Made by a program: the position numbers and the translations under genes. From Lachnospiraceae bacterium (GTDB lineage: Bacteria > Bacillota > Clostridia > Lachnospirales > Lachnospiraceae), in the NCBI GenBank assembly GCA_022791755.1, contig JAAVZR010000043.1:160930-224929 (forward strand): a stretch of DNA of 64,000 nt, read 5' to 3'. The notes below the pieces were generated by a model. The model did no database searches. It was not told the DNA's origin and saw only the letters and a list, made by a program, of their open reading frames with translations. Positions 9,301-15,867 of the stretch are shown piece by piece. Each line of letters starts with the position of its first letter. The first letter of the stretch is position 1.

Positions 9301-10649
9301 GACAGGCTTCCCTTTCCCTCCCTGTCCGTGATGATACTTCCCTTTTTATCTCCGTCCTCATAAACCTCAAAGACAACACCTTTCAGATTTTCTCCGGTGA
9401 CTTGTGCATACTTTCTGTCGATCTTCACCTGATGGCTTCGGCTGGCCTGACGATTCTCCGTCGCCGACACCTCATCATACTGCGGCTCCACCGGCTCCGG
9501 TTCCGGATCCGGCCCTGGTCCCGGTTCTTCCGTGTAGACCCCTTCATACAGAGTCGCAAAGCGCTGATGGCCCGACGGGCCCCTGAAAACATATACCGTA
9601 TCCAGCCCAGCGGCGGATGCCGAGGTGATCGCCCGGTATGAGCTGCCAAGTCTCAGGGCATAGGGGCGGTCCATGGCCAGAAGCGCCCCGTTTTTCTCCA
9701 GGTCATCCATGGAAGAAAGCTTCTCCGGCGTGTAGGCCGCCATATCATGCTTGGAAAGGGCATAGTCAAATATCGTCGTCACATAGGATGCTCCACTGCC
9801 CCCGCACCAGATGTACATCTGCGCAAACTCATAATTCTCTCTGGTGGGATTGGCCATGTAGAAGGCAATCGCCTGACGGACCACGCCGTCGTCCGTCGTG
9901 CCGGTCCTGGTATAGGTCTTCCCCGATGTGGCACGCAGATGGACATCCAGGCAAAACACATCATTGCCGTCCAAAAGCAGCTTCCACACATCCATACCGT
10001 TTCGGTTGAGAACAGGCAGATTCACCGTGTTCCCCAGCGTATACAGCCCGCTGGTGGCCCGGTAGGTCCCGCTTCCTGCCCTTACGGCAAACCGTGTCAG
10101 GCCGTCATTCTCTGTCACGGCGTCCGGTTTTGCTGTCGCAGGTCCATAAGCGCCGCCTACTTCTCTCCGATACCGTTCCGGCTCCCAGACCGAAACGCTT
10201 TTCTTCACATAGTCCTCCAGCTGCCTGAACTCTTCCTCACTGAGCCGTGCATTCAGTGCCGGCGCGAAGATCACCCAGTAAAAATCCCGATCCTCCAAAG
10301 CCATGGCGTCAAAGATCTCCCGGCAAAACGCCAGCTCGCCTCCTTCGCCGGCGGGAGGCTGAGGATCGGGAGCCAACGTTTTCTCCGGCGCCGCCTGTTC
10401 CTCGTCCGGGACCGGTTCCGTCTCCGGCGCTGCCTGCCCCTCTTCCGGGACCGGTTCTGTCTCCGGTATTGCCTGCTCCTCGTCCGGGACCGGTTCCGTC
10501 TCCGGCGCTGCCTGCCCTTCATCCGGGAGCGGTTTTGTCTCCGGCGTCGCCTGCCCTTCCTGCCGGACAGGCTCTTCCTCCCCGGCCAGCACGGTCACCG
10601 GCGTATAAATACCGGTAAACAGTATGCTCAGGATCAAACCGGCGCTCAA
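3369..10649 (-). CDS. Giant thioester/Cna_B surface adhesin, sortase anchored
   Basis: About 2,426 residues, exported. Order: signal-peptide hydrophobic stretch (1-22), a Pro/Glu-rich 13-residue repeat stalk (about 35-95), then a thioester domain (about 195-365) with Cys233 in VFCLDV and Gln277 in FAQMYIW, the pair that forms an internal Cys-Gln thioester in streptococcal TIE proteins. Then come about fourteen Cna_B/SpaA-type beta-sandwich repeats, recognised by recurring E-x-x-A-P-x-G-Y/F ends. The C-terminus is DIDTGDAG, a hydrophobic helix, and a basic tail RKKDKSLRR, i.e. a sorting signal without LPXTG. The likely role is covalent capture of a host or matrix ligand. The start is problematic: TTG 10649 has a GGAG seven bases upstream but gives a signal peptide without basic residues. 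A better AAGGAGGT precedes an in-frame ACG at 10685 that would add the basic KYAIKRYWRSW. Confidence 0.88.
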   Translation of the reverse strand: MSAGLILSILFTGIYTPVTVLAGEEEPVRQEGQATPETKPLPDEGQAAPETEPVPDEEQAIPETEPVPEEGQAAPETEPVPDEEQAAPEKTLAPDPQPPAGEGGELAFCREIFDAMALEDRDFYWVIFAPALNARLSEEEFRQLEDYVKKSVSVWEPERYRREVGGAYGPATAKPDAVTENDGLTRFAVRAGSGTYRATSGLYTLGNTVNLPVLNRNGMDVWKLLLDGNDVFCLDVHLRATSGKTYTRTGTTDDGVVRQAIAFYMANPTRENYEFAQMYIWCGGSGASYVTTIFDYALSKHDMAAYTPEKLSSMDDLEKNGALLAMDRPYALRLGSSYRAITSASAAGLDTVYVFRGPSGHQRFATLYEGVYTEEPGPGPDPEPEPVEPQYDEVSATENRQASRSHQVKIDRKYAQVTGENLKGVVFEVYEDGDKKGSIITDREGKGSLSWEVSGTGSATVTKRYCSNYDDLDEETKASVDTYRSRDEAYKAAQQEASSQAQAQADAAAGAERSVTVKESTAPPGFQLTGESEQSGTLSGEDSLTVSVKNSPWKARVTLDKVDGQTGSRLREDAAFALWEWDGSDYVLSRDYSVIRLTDGTYTVASSLPGAKQGYVYYTQKNEGRFYIQETAAPAGYIRDTKPSYFRITAEDQVFSIGNASPQEYAAGDNDLFANQPAHVRIRIPKTDRYTENPISEDARFGVYAATGSLTGTVLFEKQADGSYLSGEIYYADTLDHANYGRFYLVELEAPEGYYGDWDNDEGEKTAGSAENKVRYAFTVEGDLSNHGRILTVTNDGAGETFWNEHIFGQVVLHKYDSEAQADHEEGGRVTQGDKVTLDGAVYGLYAASPVYHPDGVTGLLYERGALAASATVGRTPVSDGQGYLLDEEGERCVESGREPAWETTPGTTAFKQVEAGSYYVEEITPADGYLPDTTQYRGQEKTRYYVTFRYGKENEAVMLRQEQAKGDTNSLTIDDANGSHDIFSGDFVWKQAAQFVKLENKNTDTEQKPLRAGFSIYRLGSLAVVAKGEIAPEGTVWTAADMEKFSSYDFTQEKTALVYKRQSEPWSDGDERWLAATGERPDEYRVTEMWSDENGYFCTPQLPTGQYILVETTVPEGKRRAAPVLVTVSRDSATAQPLRYIGNETTETYIRIRKTDCDRVEEGWDTVLKPGASYRIRLFGSREDFDSRIWQVDEDGFIWYYNSSLRAEQGTKENPFAISCVYRDGKIADAYVELDQLLPVGRYELTEIKAPEGFVLNGREQILNDTSSGGINSYEITDAPSEKLIFEISNDTVYPDGQAGEANRDEYGRLIITIEQENKEQKGIVEIRKEGEQLADTTASGKSLKDRLGEGSFRPIMRTEEYTVADQVFIYKLAPVKDAVFEVYAAEDIYTCQIEPGQEERYAGGTDHYLVLKKDQLAGRITTDETGYGYLSGLSIGRYYIREVEAGEGFVLNPYEEEFAITAMEPSQSFQVHESFYENERKRLELSSVKRDADSGLPVAGAVFGLYNRDPVVSCIRYDPVSDSWLPDPAGRQLLGADTLIATAVTGEDGVARFDVDLPLGRYDIAELEAPEGYTLQRNERINTDPANKDAVIREAAKAGRTTEGEDAVFVNQKTKHIFTKTDFSSGVLLDGALLEVREICVDENGVPLRNPAGEYETVLVESWISDKEEVHYFYEQEAEAERPFYVELSSPEELPEGKTLIVRQGHLIEGLKEGRQYIFRETAAPEGYVGYRWSAQEVREACREENLATEEIRFTVENSNIIAGHEMKDQRVCGNLIITKEGEVLTGTTVRVRDAVRGFFETVFDYVMGRVAKARFEIRVREDIYSPDQTGQIAVYADGGEPVELYKDRLVAVIETGADGYARLEGLPLGSYYVTETGAGDGEFVRNQRIAEIVLAYQGQQVPVVVHEGERYVNERQRVSLVVTKKARETGAGEPSFGDGKEEPARERVIPGAVFGLYNKEAIYGFIVDPLTGILSENPDALVAADTLLERIPSKMDGTARFAGDLPCGIYYLRELEAPDGYLLSEEEIMLDASYRGPDSPAVLEFAFDFYDEPFSVHVEKRDSADHAGLSGARLQVTDEAGNVVEEWVSDGSAHEIRFLRLDTVYTLSELSPPAGYVTAPDLRFRLAQKTDEAGGLLPDITMLTERTQTEKTQKGSGTVTEWVPSETPGAIMYDGRTKLVITKTDIATGEPVEGAVLTIRNEEGTVMESWITGREPHYIEKLPVGQYILIEERAPEGSVYSVAESVPFTVEDTEELQEVEMKNDRIRLSVKKVAAGTGALLAGAVLELAYLPEDGGPVVVEQFTTGKEEKIWEGLLPGWYLLTELEAPAGYQTAQPLRFVVTDDWQTQEIIMEDTPVPDLPSRIWEPEEDGYGDGDIDTGDAGMVYPAMGMACLGAVFLGMAGRKKDKSLRRDGAKEKEAGDE
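10384..10568 (-). repeat. 39-bp in-frame tandem repeat in adhesin stalk
   Basis: Four full copies and one partial copy of a 39-base unit (starts at 10384, 10423, 10462, 10501 and 10540) encode 13-residue PETEPVPDEEQAA-like units near the adhesin N-terminus. Because 39 is a multiple of three, slippage would lengthen or shorten the stalk without breaking the frame. Confidence 0.85.
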
Positions 10650-10828
10650 CCAGCTTCTCCAATATCTTTTGATTGCGTATTTCGTTTTTGTACCTCCTTG
10701 ATAATAAAATAAAACTCATGGGATTTCCGGTCAGATTATGCACGGAAAAGAACAAAACAGATGTTGCCGCAGAGCTTGATTACGGATACCGGCACAGGCC
10801 GGAAGAATCAGACGGGTCTCTTGCGGTA

Positions 10829-10857
10829 ATAGTACCACATGTTTTACTAAAACGCAA
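10829..10857 (-). promoter_or_regulatory. Candidate promoter of the adhesin-sortase operon
   Basis: Minus strand TTGCGT, 17 bases, TACTAT. It predicts a leader of roughly 140-170 bases containing a small CCGGC/GCCGG hairpin. The intergenic stretch 10650-11028 otherwise holds only the hairpin at 10860-10901, and I see no gene in it. Confidence 0.4.
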
Positions 10858-10859
10858 CA

Positions 10860-10901
10860 GGCTGAAAGTGAGGGTTATCTGTAAAACCCTCGCTTTCAGC
10901 C
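10860..10901 (-). terminator. Strong stem-loop, probable terminator of the small membrane-protein gene
   Basis: A 17-bp stem (GGCTGAAAGTGAGGGTT against AACCCTCGCTTTCAGCC, one G-U pair) closes an 8-base loop. It lies between the 3' end of the 11029 gene and the adhesin promoter. A T-rich stretch follows on the minus strand only after several bases, so this is not a textbook terminator. Confidence 0.5.
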
Positions 10902-11015
10902 CGTATTTACAAAATATTTAACTCTCTTTTCGAAAAAGTGTTCCTGATGTATAAATTTTGAAATATGAAGTATATTTCTACACAGATTACATAATCTTCG
11001 ACAATTTAACAGTTC

Positions 11016-11284
11016 TATAAACTGGAAATTACTTATCTTCCTTCAAGGCTTTGGCTGCGACAACTATTCCTATAACGGCGAGAACATAGAAAAAAAGAAT
11101 AATATAACATTCAATGCCACCAAAATCAAATACATTTAAAACTGTTGACCACGCTCCTTCCTGAATGATAAATGCGCTTGCGATCAGCCAACCAGTTCCG
11201 CCAATAATTCCACATAGCATTAAGGTACAACCAAAAATCAGCTTTTTCATGCAGTCACACTCCTTTATGAAATTCCAGTTTATA
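11016..11284. repeat. 12-bp inverted repeats bracketing the small membrane-protein gene
   Basis: TATAAACTGGAA at 11016-11027 recurs as its exact reverse complement TTCCAGTTTATA at 11273-11284, flanking the AT-rich 73-residue gene. A related TATAAAACTGGAAATT occurs at about 29145-29160, at the left edge of the NUDIX island. The significance is unknown and may be chance. Confidence 0.35.
11029..11250 (-). CDS. Small membrane protein, unknown function
   Basis: 73 residues, beginning MKKLIFGCTLMLCGIIGGTGWLIAS, with a second helix IECYIILFFYVLAVIGIVVAAKAL and a charged KEDK tail: two membrane spans and a short loop. The ORF track starts upstream at 11313, but AAAGGAG nine bases before ATG 11250 decides for the shorter form. 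A promoter (TTGTAA-17-TATAAT) lies just upstream. The gene is AT-richer than its neighbours and bracketed by 12-bp inverted repeats. I do not recognise a family. Confidence 0.65.
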   Translation of the reverse strand: MKKLIFGCTLMLCGIIGGTGWLIASAFIIQEGAWSTVLNVFDFGGIECYIILFFYVLAVIGIVVAAKALKEDK

Positions 11285-11290
11285 TATTTA

Positions 11291-11319
11291 ATTATAAAAT
11301 CTTTATCTTCCATTTACAA
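11291..11319 (-). promoter_or_regulatory. Promoter of the small membrane-protein gene
   Basis: Minus strand TTGTAA, 17 bases, perfect TATAAT, ending about 40 bases before the chosen ATG at 11250. Confidence 0.6.
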
Positions 11320-11387
11320 TGTATATTAATAAGTCATTTTCCAATGGGTACACAATTCCGAAAAGGGAGATATTTAAAAAAGATATG

Positions 11388-12242
11388 CTACCGGTCCAGG
11401 CTTCTTCTCGCCGCCTCCGCCACATGGCTGATTAGCACTGCCGTCGTCACAGCTCCCACGCCGCCCGGTACGGGCGTCAATGCAGCCACCCGATCCATGG
11501 CCTCTTCCATGACCACGTCGCCGCACATGCGCCCTTCATCATCAAAATGAATCCCCACATCCAGCACCGTCTGACCCTCGTTTAAATACTCCCGGCCAAA
11601 CATCTGTCTCTGCCCGGCGGCCGCAATTACGATATCCCCCTCCCGCATCTGACCGGCCAGATCCTGCGTCCGGCTATGGCAGAGAGTCACCGTGGCATTC
11701 CGATGAAGCAGGAGCATGGCCAGAGGACGGCCCACCACCAGGCTCCTCCCTGTCACCACTGCCTTCTTCCCACCGCAGCTGATCCCGTAATAATCCAGAA
11801 TTTCCATACAGGCCTGGGCCGTGCATGGCGCAAATCCCGTCCTCTTTCCGGTGAAAACCCCGGTCAGAGAGCCGTCCGTGATCCCGTCCACATCCTTCCG
11901 GGGAGAGAGAAGGTTCACCAGACGCTCCTCATCCATATATTTGGGAAGGGGACGCAGAAGAAGAACTCCGTGGATCCGCGGATCTTCGTTTACCATCATG
12001 ATCGTATCGGCCAGCTCCTGCTGCGGGGCGTTCTGTGAAAGCGTAAACGTAAGCGCCGCCACGCCCGCTGCCTCCGCTCTGCGGCAGGCTCCGTTTTCAT
12101 AGGAAATATCATCCGGCCTCTCCCCCACGCGAAGGATCGCCAGAGTGGGGATCACACCGGCTTCTTTCAGATCCTGTACCTGTTTTTCCGTCTTTTCTCT
12201 GAGGGCTGCCGCCACAGGCGCTCCCTTTAATAACTGTGTCAT
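11388..12242 (-). CDS. folD: Methylene-tetrahydrofolate dehydrogenase (FolD family)
   Basis: Interconverts 5,10-methylene-THF and 5,10-methenyl-THF with NAD(P) in the cytoplasm. 284 residues, the usual FolD length. Family marks include RKDVDGITDGSLTG, FAPCTAQACMEIL, the nucleotide-binding VVTGRSLVVGRPLA, and TPVPGGVGAVTTA. The cyclohydrolase residues look altered: aligning by eye with E. coli FolD, the YxxxK motif (Lys56) reads YENGA, and the Gln98 position (GILVQLPLP) reads GVLLLRPLP. Asp of KDVDG is kept. So this copy is probably a dehydrogenase only, with the cyclohydrolase step done by the adjacent FchA. It is the last gene of the fhs-fchA-folD operon. Confidence 0.92.
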   Translation of the reverse strand: MTQLLKGAPVAAALREKTEKQVQDLKEAGVIPTLAILRVGERPDDISYENGACRRAEAAGVAALTFTLSQNAPQQELADTIMMVNEDPRIHGVLLLRPLPKYMDEERLVNLLSPRKDVDGITDGSLTGVFTGKRTGFAPCTAQACMEILDYYGISCGGKKAVVTGRSLVVGRPLAMLLLHRNATVTLCHSRTQDLAGQMREGDIVIAAAGQRQMFGREYLNEGQTVLDVGIHFDDEGRMCGDVVMEEAMDRVAALTPVPGGVGAVTTAVLISHVAEAARRSLDR

Positions 12243-12265
12243 AATTATCTTTGCCTCCGGCTAAT

Positions 12266-12910
12266 TTACAGCTTTTCCAAAGCTCTCCGATAGATCTCGT
12301 CTGCCAGCGCCTCTCCCGTTACCAGCTTCGCCTCCATCCGGTCAAGAATCTCCTTCGCCCTCTCTCTGTCTTCCATGGAACGGGCGTTGATCCGCAGATT
12401 CAAAGCCGCCGCCATCAGAGCGCCCTTACCTAAAAGAGCCGCCGCCGCCGCATCGCTGACTGCCATGACCGAGCCCTTTTTTTCATAGATATCAACCAGG
12501 TCCAGCGTCTCCATGCAGCAGTCCATAATCTGCTCCGGTACGATACAGGCATCAAAAAGGGCTCTCTGAAGCCGTCTGTTCTTCTCTGCCTTCTCCTCAT
12601 CGGTTCCCGACGGCAGACGGTATACCGCCGCCAGCGGAGCAAAGCTATCGCCGTCCTCCTGGATCAGCTCCAGAAAGCGAAGACGCAGGCGGCCGGCTCT
12701 TTCATTGGCCTCTGTGATCTCCTCCTCATACGCCGCATATTTTTTCTTTCCCACCGTCAGGTTGCCCACCATGTTTCCCAGCGATACGGCCAGCGCCCCT
12801 GCGAGAGCGCTGGCGCCGCCGCCCCCCGGCGCCGGCTCCTTCGATGCCAGGACACGGCAGAATTCCTCACACGATATCTTTGCAAAAGCAGTCTGATCCA
12901 TTATTCCCAT
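12266..12910 (-). CDS. fchA: Methenyl-THF cyclohydrolase / cyclodeaminase family (FchA-like)
   Basis: 214 residues of the FTCD cyclodeaminase/cyclohydrolase family: LASKEPAPGGGGASALAGALAVSLGNMVGNLTVGKKKY at the N-terminus, then a helical body (SDAAAAALLGKGALMAAALNLRINARSM). In purine-fermenting and acetogenic clostridia this stand-alone form interconverts methenyl-THF and 10-formyl-THF. It lies between fhs (9-base gap) and folD (23-base gap). Because the neighbouring FolD appears to lack cyclohydrolase residues, this enzyme likely carries that step. A second ATG three codons downstream is an equally possible start. Confidence 0.88.
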   Translation of the reverse strand: MGIMDQTAFAKISCEEFCRVLASKEPAPGGGGASALAGALAVSLGNMVGNLTVGKKKYAAYEEEITEANERAGRLRLRFLELIQEDGDSFAPLAAVYRLPSGTDEEKAEKNRRLQRALFDACIVPEQIMDCCMETLDLVDIYEKKGSVMAVSDAAAAALLGKGALMAAALNLRINARSMEDRERAKEILDRMEAKLVTGEALADEIYRRALEKL

Positions 12911-12918
12911 ACCCTTTC

Positions 12919-14592
12919 CTAAAACAGTCCGCTGATCCTGCCGTTTTCATCCACATCGATCTTCTCGGCGGCCGGAGCCTTCGGAAGTCCCGGCATGGTC
13001 ATAATATCACCGGTCAATGCCACAATAAATCCGGCCCCGGCCGACACCTTCAGATTGCGCACCGTCACCGTAAATCCCTTCGGCGCGCCCAGAAGAGCTG
13101 CGTTATCCGAGAAGCTGTACTGTGTCTTGGCCACGCAGATCGGGCATTTGTCAAAGCCCAGACCGGCCAGCTTCGCCGCCTGCTTCTTCGCTGCCGGTGT
13201 CAGCGCCACGCCGTCGCCGTGATAGATCCGCTTTACGATCGCATCCAGCTTCTCCTCGATGGAGAGCTCCAGCCCGTAGCTGGGCGTAAATCCGGAGGGC
13301 TCTTCACACAGGCGCACCACTTCCCGCGCCAGTGCCTCGCCGCCCTCGCCGCCCTTGGCCCACACCTCGGACAGCGCCACATTTACCCCCAGCTCATGAC
13401 ACTTTTCTTCCACCAGGGAAAGCTCTGCCTTCGTGTCGGTGGGGAAGGCATTGATGGCCACCACGCAGGGCAGGTGATAGACGTCCCGGATATTCGAGAC
13501 ATGCTGTAAAAGATTCGGGAGTCCCTTTAACAGGGCATCCAGATTTTCCGTATTCAGCTCGGTCTTCGGCACGCCTCCGTGCAGCTTAAGCGCCCGGACC
13601 GTGGCCACCACCACCACGGCCGACGGCGTGAGCCCCGCCATACGGCACTTGATGTCCAGAAACTTTTCCGCCCCCAGATCCGCGCCGAAGCCTGCCTCCG
13701 TCACCACATAGTCCCCCAGCTTTAAGGCCATGCGGGTAGCCATGACCGAATTGCAGCCATGGGCGATATTGGCAAAGGGACCGCCGTGAACAATGGCCGG
13801 CGTGTGCTCCAGCGTCTGAACCAGATTCGGTTTCAGAGCATCCTTCAAAAGAGCCGTCATGGCTCCGGCGGCGTTCAGATCCCCCGCCGTCACCGGCTCC
13901 TCCTCATAGGTATATCCCACGATGATACGGCCCAGACGCTCCTTCAGATCCGTGATGTCGGAGGCCAGACACAGGACTGCCATGATCTCCGAGGCTACCG
14001 TGATATCATAGCCGTCCTCTCTGGGAACCCCGTTGACGCGGCCTCCCAGCCCATCCGTCACAAACCGCAGCTGACGGTCATTCATATCCACGCAGCGCCT
14101 CCATGTAATGCGGCGGGGGTCGATATTCAGGCGGTTTCCCTGATAAATATGATTATCCAGCATGGCGGCCAACAGATTATTGGCGGCGCCGATGGCATGC
14201 ATATCGCCGGTAAAATGCAGATTGATATCTTCCATGGGAACCACCTGGGCATAACCGCCTCCGGCTGCCCCGCCCTTCACTCCAAAGACAGGTCCCAGCG
14301 AAGGCTCCCGCAGAGCCACCACCACGTTTTTGCCGATCCGCTTCATCCCATCGGCCAGCCCCACTGTCGTGGTTGTCTTCCCCTCACCCGCCGGCGTAGG
14401 AGTAATCGCCGTCACCAGAATCAGCCTGCCATCCGCAGCTTTGCTTTCTTTTAACAGGTTATAATCGATCTTGGCCTTATACCTGCCATACTGCTCCACA
14501 TAGCGCTCCTCGATCCCGGCCGCAGCAGCGATGCGCCCGATCGGTTCCATTACCGTCTCCTGTGCGATTTCAATGTCGGATTTGTAGCCCAT
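12919..14592 (-). CDS. fhs: Formate-tetrahydrofolate ligase
   Basis: ATP-dependent formation of 10-formyl-THF from formate and THF, the entry of the methyl branch of C1 metabolism. 557 residues, the normal size. It begins [18 protein letters not shown]. The ATP site [16 protein letters not shown] is at about residue 65, followed by the conserved [37 protein letters not shown] segment. The ORF track starts at 15105, but the extension is low-complexity antisense translation of the threonine aldolase gene. GAGGAG directly upstream of ATG 14592 fixes the start. First gene of the fhs-fchA-folD operon. Confidence 0.97.
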   Translation of the reverse strand: MGYKSDIEIAQETVMEPIGRIAAAAGIEERYVEQYGRYKAKIDYNLLKESKAADGRLILVTAITPTPAGEGKTTTTVGLADGMKRIGKNVVVALREPSLGPVFGVKGGAAGGGYAQVVPMEDINLHFTGDMHAIGAANNLLAAMLDNHIYQGNRLNIDPRRITWRRCVDMNDRQLRFVTDGLGGRVNGVPREDGYDITVASEIMAVLCLASDITDLKERLGRIIVGYTYEEEPVTAGDLNAAGAMTALLKDALKPNLVQTLEHTPAIVHGGPFANIAHGCNSVMATRMALKLGDYVVTEAGFGADLGAEKFLDIKCRMAGLTPSAVVVVATVRALKLHGGVPKTELNTENLDALLKGLPNLLQHVSNIRDVYHLPCVVAINAFPTDTKAELSLVEEKCHELGVNVALSEVWAKGGEGGEALAREVVRLCEEPSGFTPSYGLELSIEEKLDAIVKRIYHGDGVALTPAAKKQAAKLAGLGFDKCPICVAKTQYSFSDNAALLGAPKGFTVTVRNLKVSAGAGFIVALTGDIMTMPGLPKAPAAEKIDVDENGRISGLF

Positions 14593-14641
14593 TGGTTTTT
14601 CTCCTCGTCTTTCTACCAGATCATTGTAAGGTTCCGTATTT

Positions 14642-14670
14642 ACTATATAATATTCTTCCGGTTTCTTCAA
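14642..14670 (-). promoter_or_regulatory. Candidate promoter of the fhs-fchA-folD operon
   Basis: Minus strand TTGAAG, 17 bases, TATAGT, about 50 bases before the fhs ATG. Confidence 0.45.
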
Positions 14671-14710
14671 CACCTTTCCCTGTTTTTTCATGTGAATAAA
14701 TAAACAATGG

Positions 14711-14739
14711 TTGCCAATCATTTTTTTTCCATTTATACT
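14711..14739 (+). promoter_or_regulatory. Promoter of the threonine aldolase gene
   Basis: TTGCCA, 17 bases, TATACT. The leader that follows contains a hairpin (CAGAGGTCC...GGAACCTCTG, 14751-14777) before the ribosome site. I do not recognise it as a known riboswitch. Confidence 0.6.
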
Positions 14740-14805
14740 AGACTCTTGTTCAGAGGTCCGGATGAAAGGAACCTCTGTCTTATCAAGCAGAAAGAGGTGA
14801 GTTCC

Positions 14806-15828
14806 ATGTATTCCTTCCAAAACGATTACAGCGAATGCTGTCATCCCTCCATTACAGAACGGCTGAGCCTCCTGGGAAACGAGGCGTTCCGCGGCTATGG
14901 CGCCGACCGCCTCTGCGAGAGCGCCGCCGCCAAAATCCGCCGGGCCATCGCCTGTCCCGAAGCCTCCATACACTTTCTCACCGGCGGCACCCAGACGAAT
15001 CTCACGGTCATCGCCTCCGTCCTCAGACCTTTCGAGGCTGTGATCGCTGCCGAAACCGGACACATCAATGTCCACGAGACCGGCGCCATCGAGGGCACCG
15101 GACATAAGGTACTGACCGCCGCCAGTTCAGACGGAAAGCTGACTCCGGAAATGATTCTGGCGCTCCTCGCTTCCCATACCGACGAACATATGGTAAAACC
15201 GCGTCTGGTCTATATCTCCGACTCCACTGAGCTGGGAACCGTCTACACCAAAGCGGAGCTGACGGCCATCTATGCCCTGTGCCGTCAGAGGGAGCTGATT
15301 CTGTATCTGGACGGAGCCCGGCTGGGAGCGGCTCTCTGCGCGTCCTGCAACGATCTGTCTCTGAGTGATCTCCCCCGCCTCTGCGATATCTTCTACATCG
15401 GCGGCACCAAAAACGGAGCTTTGCTGGGAGAAGCCCTCGTGATCTCCCGCCCGGAGTTAGCCGAAGATTTCCGCTATGAGATGAAACACCGGGGCGCCAT
15501 GATGGCCAAGGGCTTCCTGCTGGGTCTGAATTTCGACACTCTGTTTACGGACGGTCTCTATCTCCGGCTGGCCGAGGCGGCCGGGCAGCAGGCCGCAAGA
15601 CTTCGCCAGGGGCTCATGGACCTGGGAATTCCCCTGATGGTGGACTCTCCCACCAATCAGCTCTTCCCTGTCCTGCCAAACCATGCGTTACCCTGCCTGC
15701 GCCGCGATTTCGCCTTTGAAATCTGGGGGCCTGTGGATGAGGAGCATACCTGCATCCGCCTGGTGACCTCCTGGGCCACCACCGGCGAAGCGGTGGATCA
15801 TCTGCTCACCGCCCTTGAGTCTTTCTGA
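14806..15828 (+). CDS. ltaE: Low-specificity L-threonine aldolase
   Basis: A PLP-dependent fold-type I enzyme cleaving L-threonine (and allo-threonine) to glycine and acetaldehyde. 340 residues, the family size. Marks: N-terminal [15 protein letters not shown], the glycine-rich [26 protein letters not shown] stacking on [15 protein letters not shown], and the PLP-lysine context [16 protein letters not shown] (about residue 200). ATG 14806 is preceded by AGAGGTG. The ORF-track start at 14707 would run through the promoter. Divergent from fhs: glycine production and C1-folate metabolism sit side by side. Confidence 0.9.
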   Translation: MYSFQNDYSECCHPSITERLSLLGNEAFRGYGADRLCESAAAKIRRAIACPEASIHFLTGGTQTNLTVIASVLRPFEAVIAAETGHINVHETGAIEGTGHKVLTAASSDGKLTPEMILALLASHTDEHMVKPRLVYISDSTELGTVYTKAELTAIYALCRQRELILYLDGARLGAALCASCNDLSLSDLPRLCDIFYIGGTKNGALLGEALVISRPELAEDFRYEMKHRGAMMAKGFLLGLNFDTLFTDGLYLRLAEAAGQQAARLRQGLMDLGIPLMVDSPTNQLFPVLPNHALPCLRRDFAFEIWGPVDEEHTCIRLVTSWATTGEAVDHLLTALESF

Positions 15829-15867
15829 TCACTCTGACATTTTTACCATACTACAGGAGGAACTGCC

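Noticed and set aside
10384-10568. CRISPR-like array
   Set aside because: The 39-bp units are contiguous with no spacers and are in frame within the adhesin.
10673-10921. 82-residue plus-strand ORF between the adhesin and the small membrane-protein gene
   Set aside because: It starts at a TTG without a ribosome site, runs through the adhesin promoter and the 10860-10901 hairpin, and has no recognisable features.
11388-14592. Complete Wood-Ljungdahl acetogenesis locus
   Set aside because: Only the folate-branch genes fhs, fchA and folD are present. No metF, acsABCDE or cooS homologue lies in the window.
14751-14800. Riboswitch (THF, glycine or other) before the threonine aldolase gene
   Set aside because: There is only a single hairpin in a short leader. 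None of the conserved THF or glycine aptamer sequences could be found.
12919-15105. 728-residue ORF including an N-terminal extension of formate-THF ligase
   Set aside because: The first 171 residues are antisense to the threonine aldolase gene and low in complexity. The ribosome site and family start fix ATG 14592.
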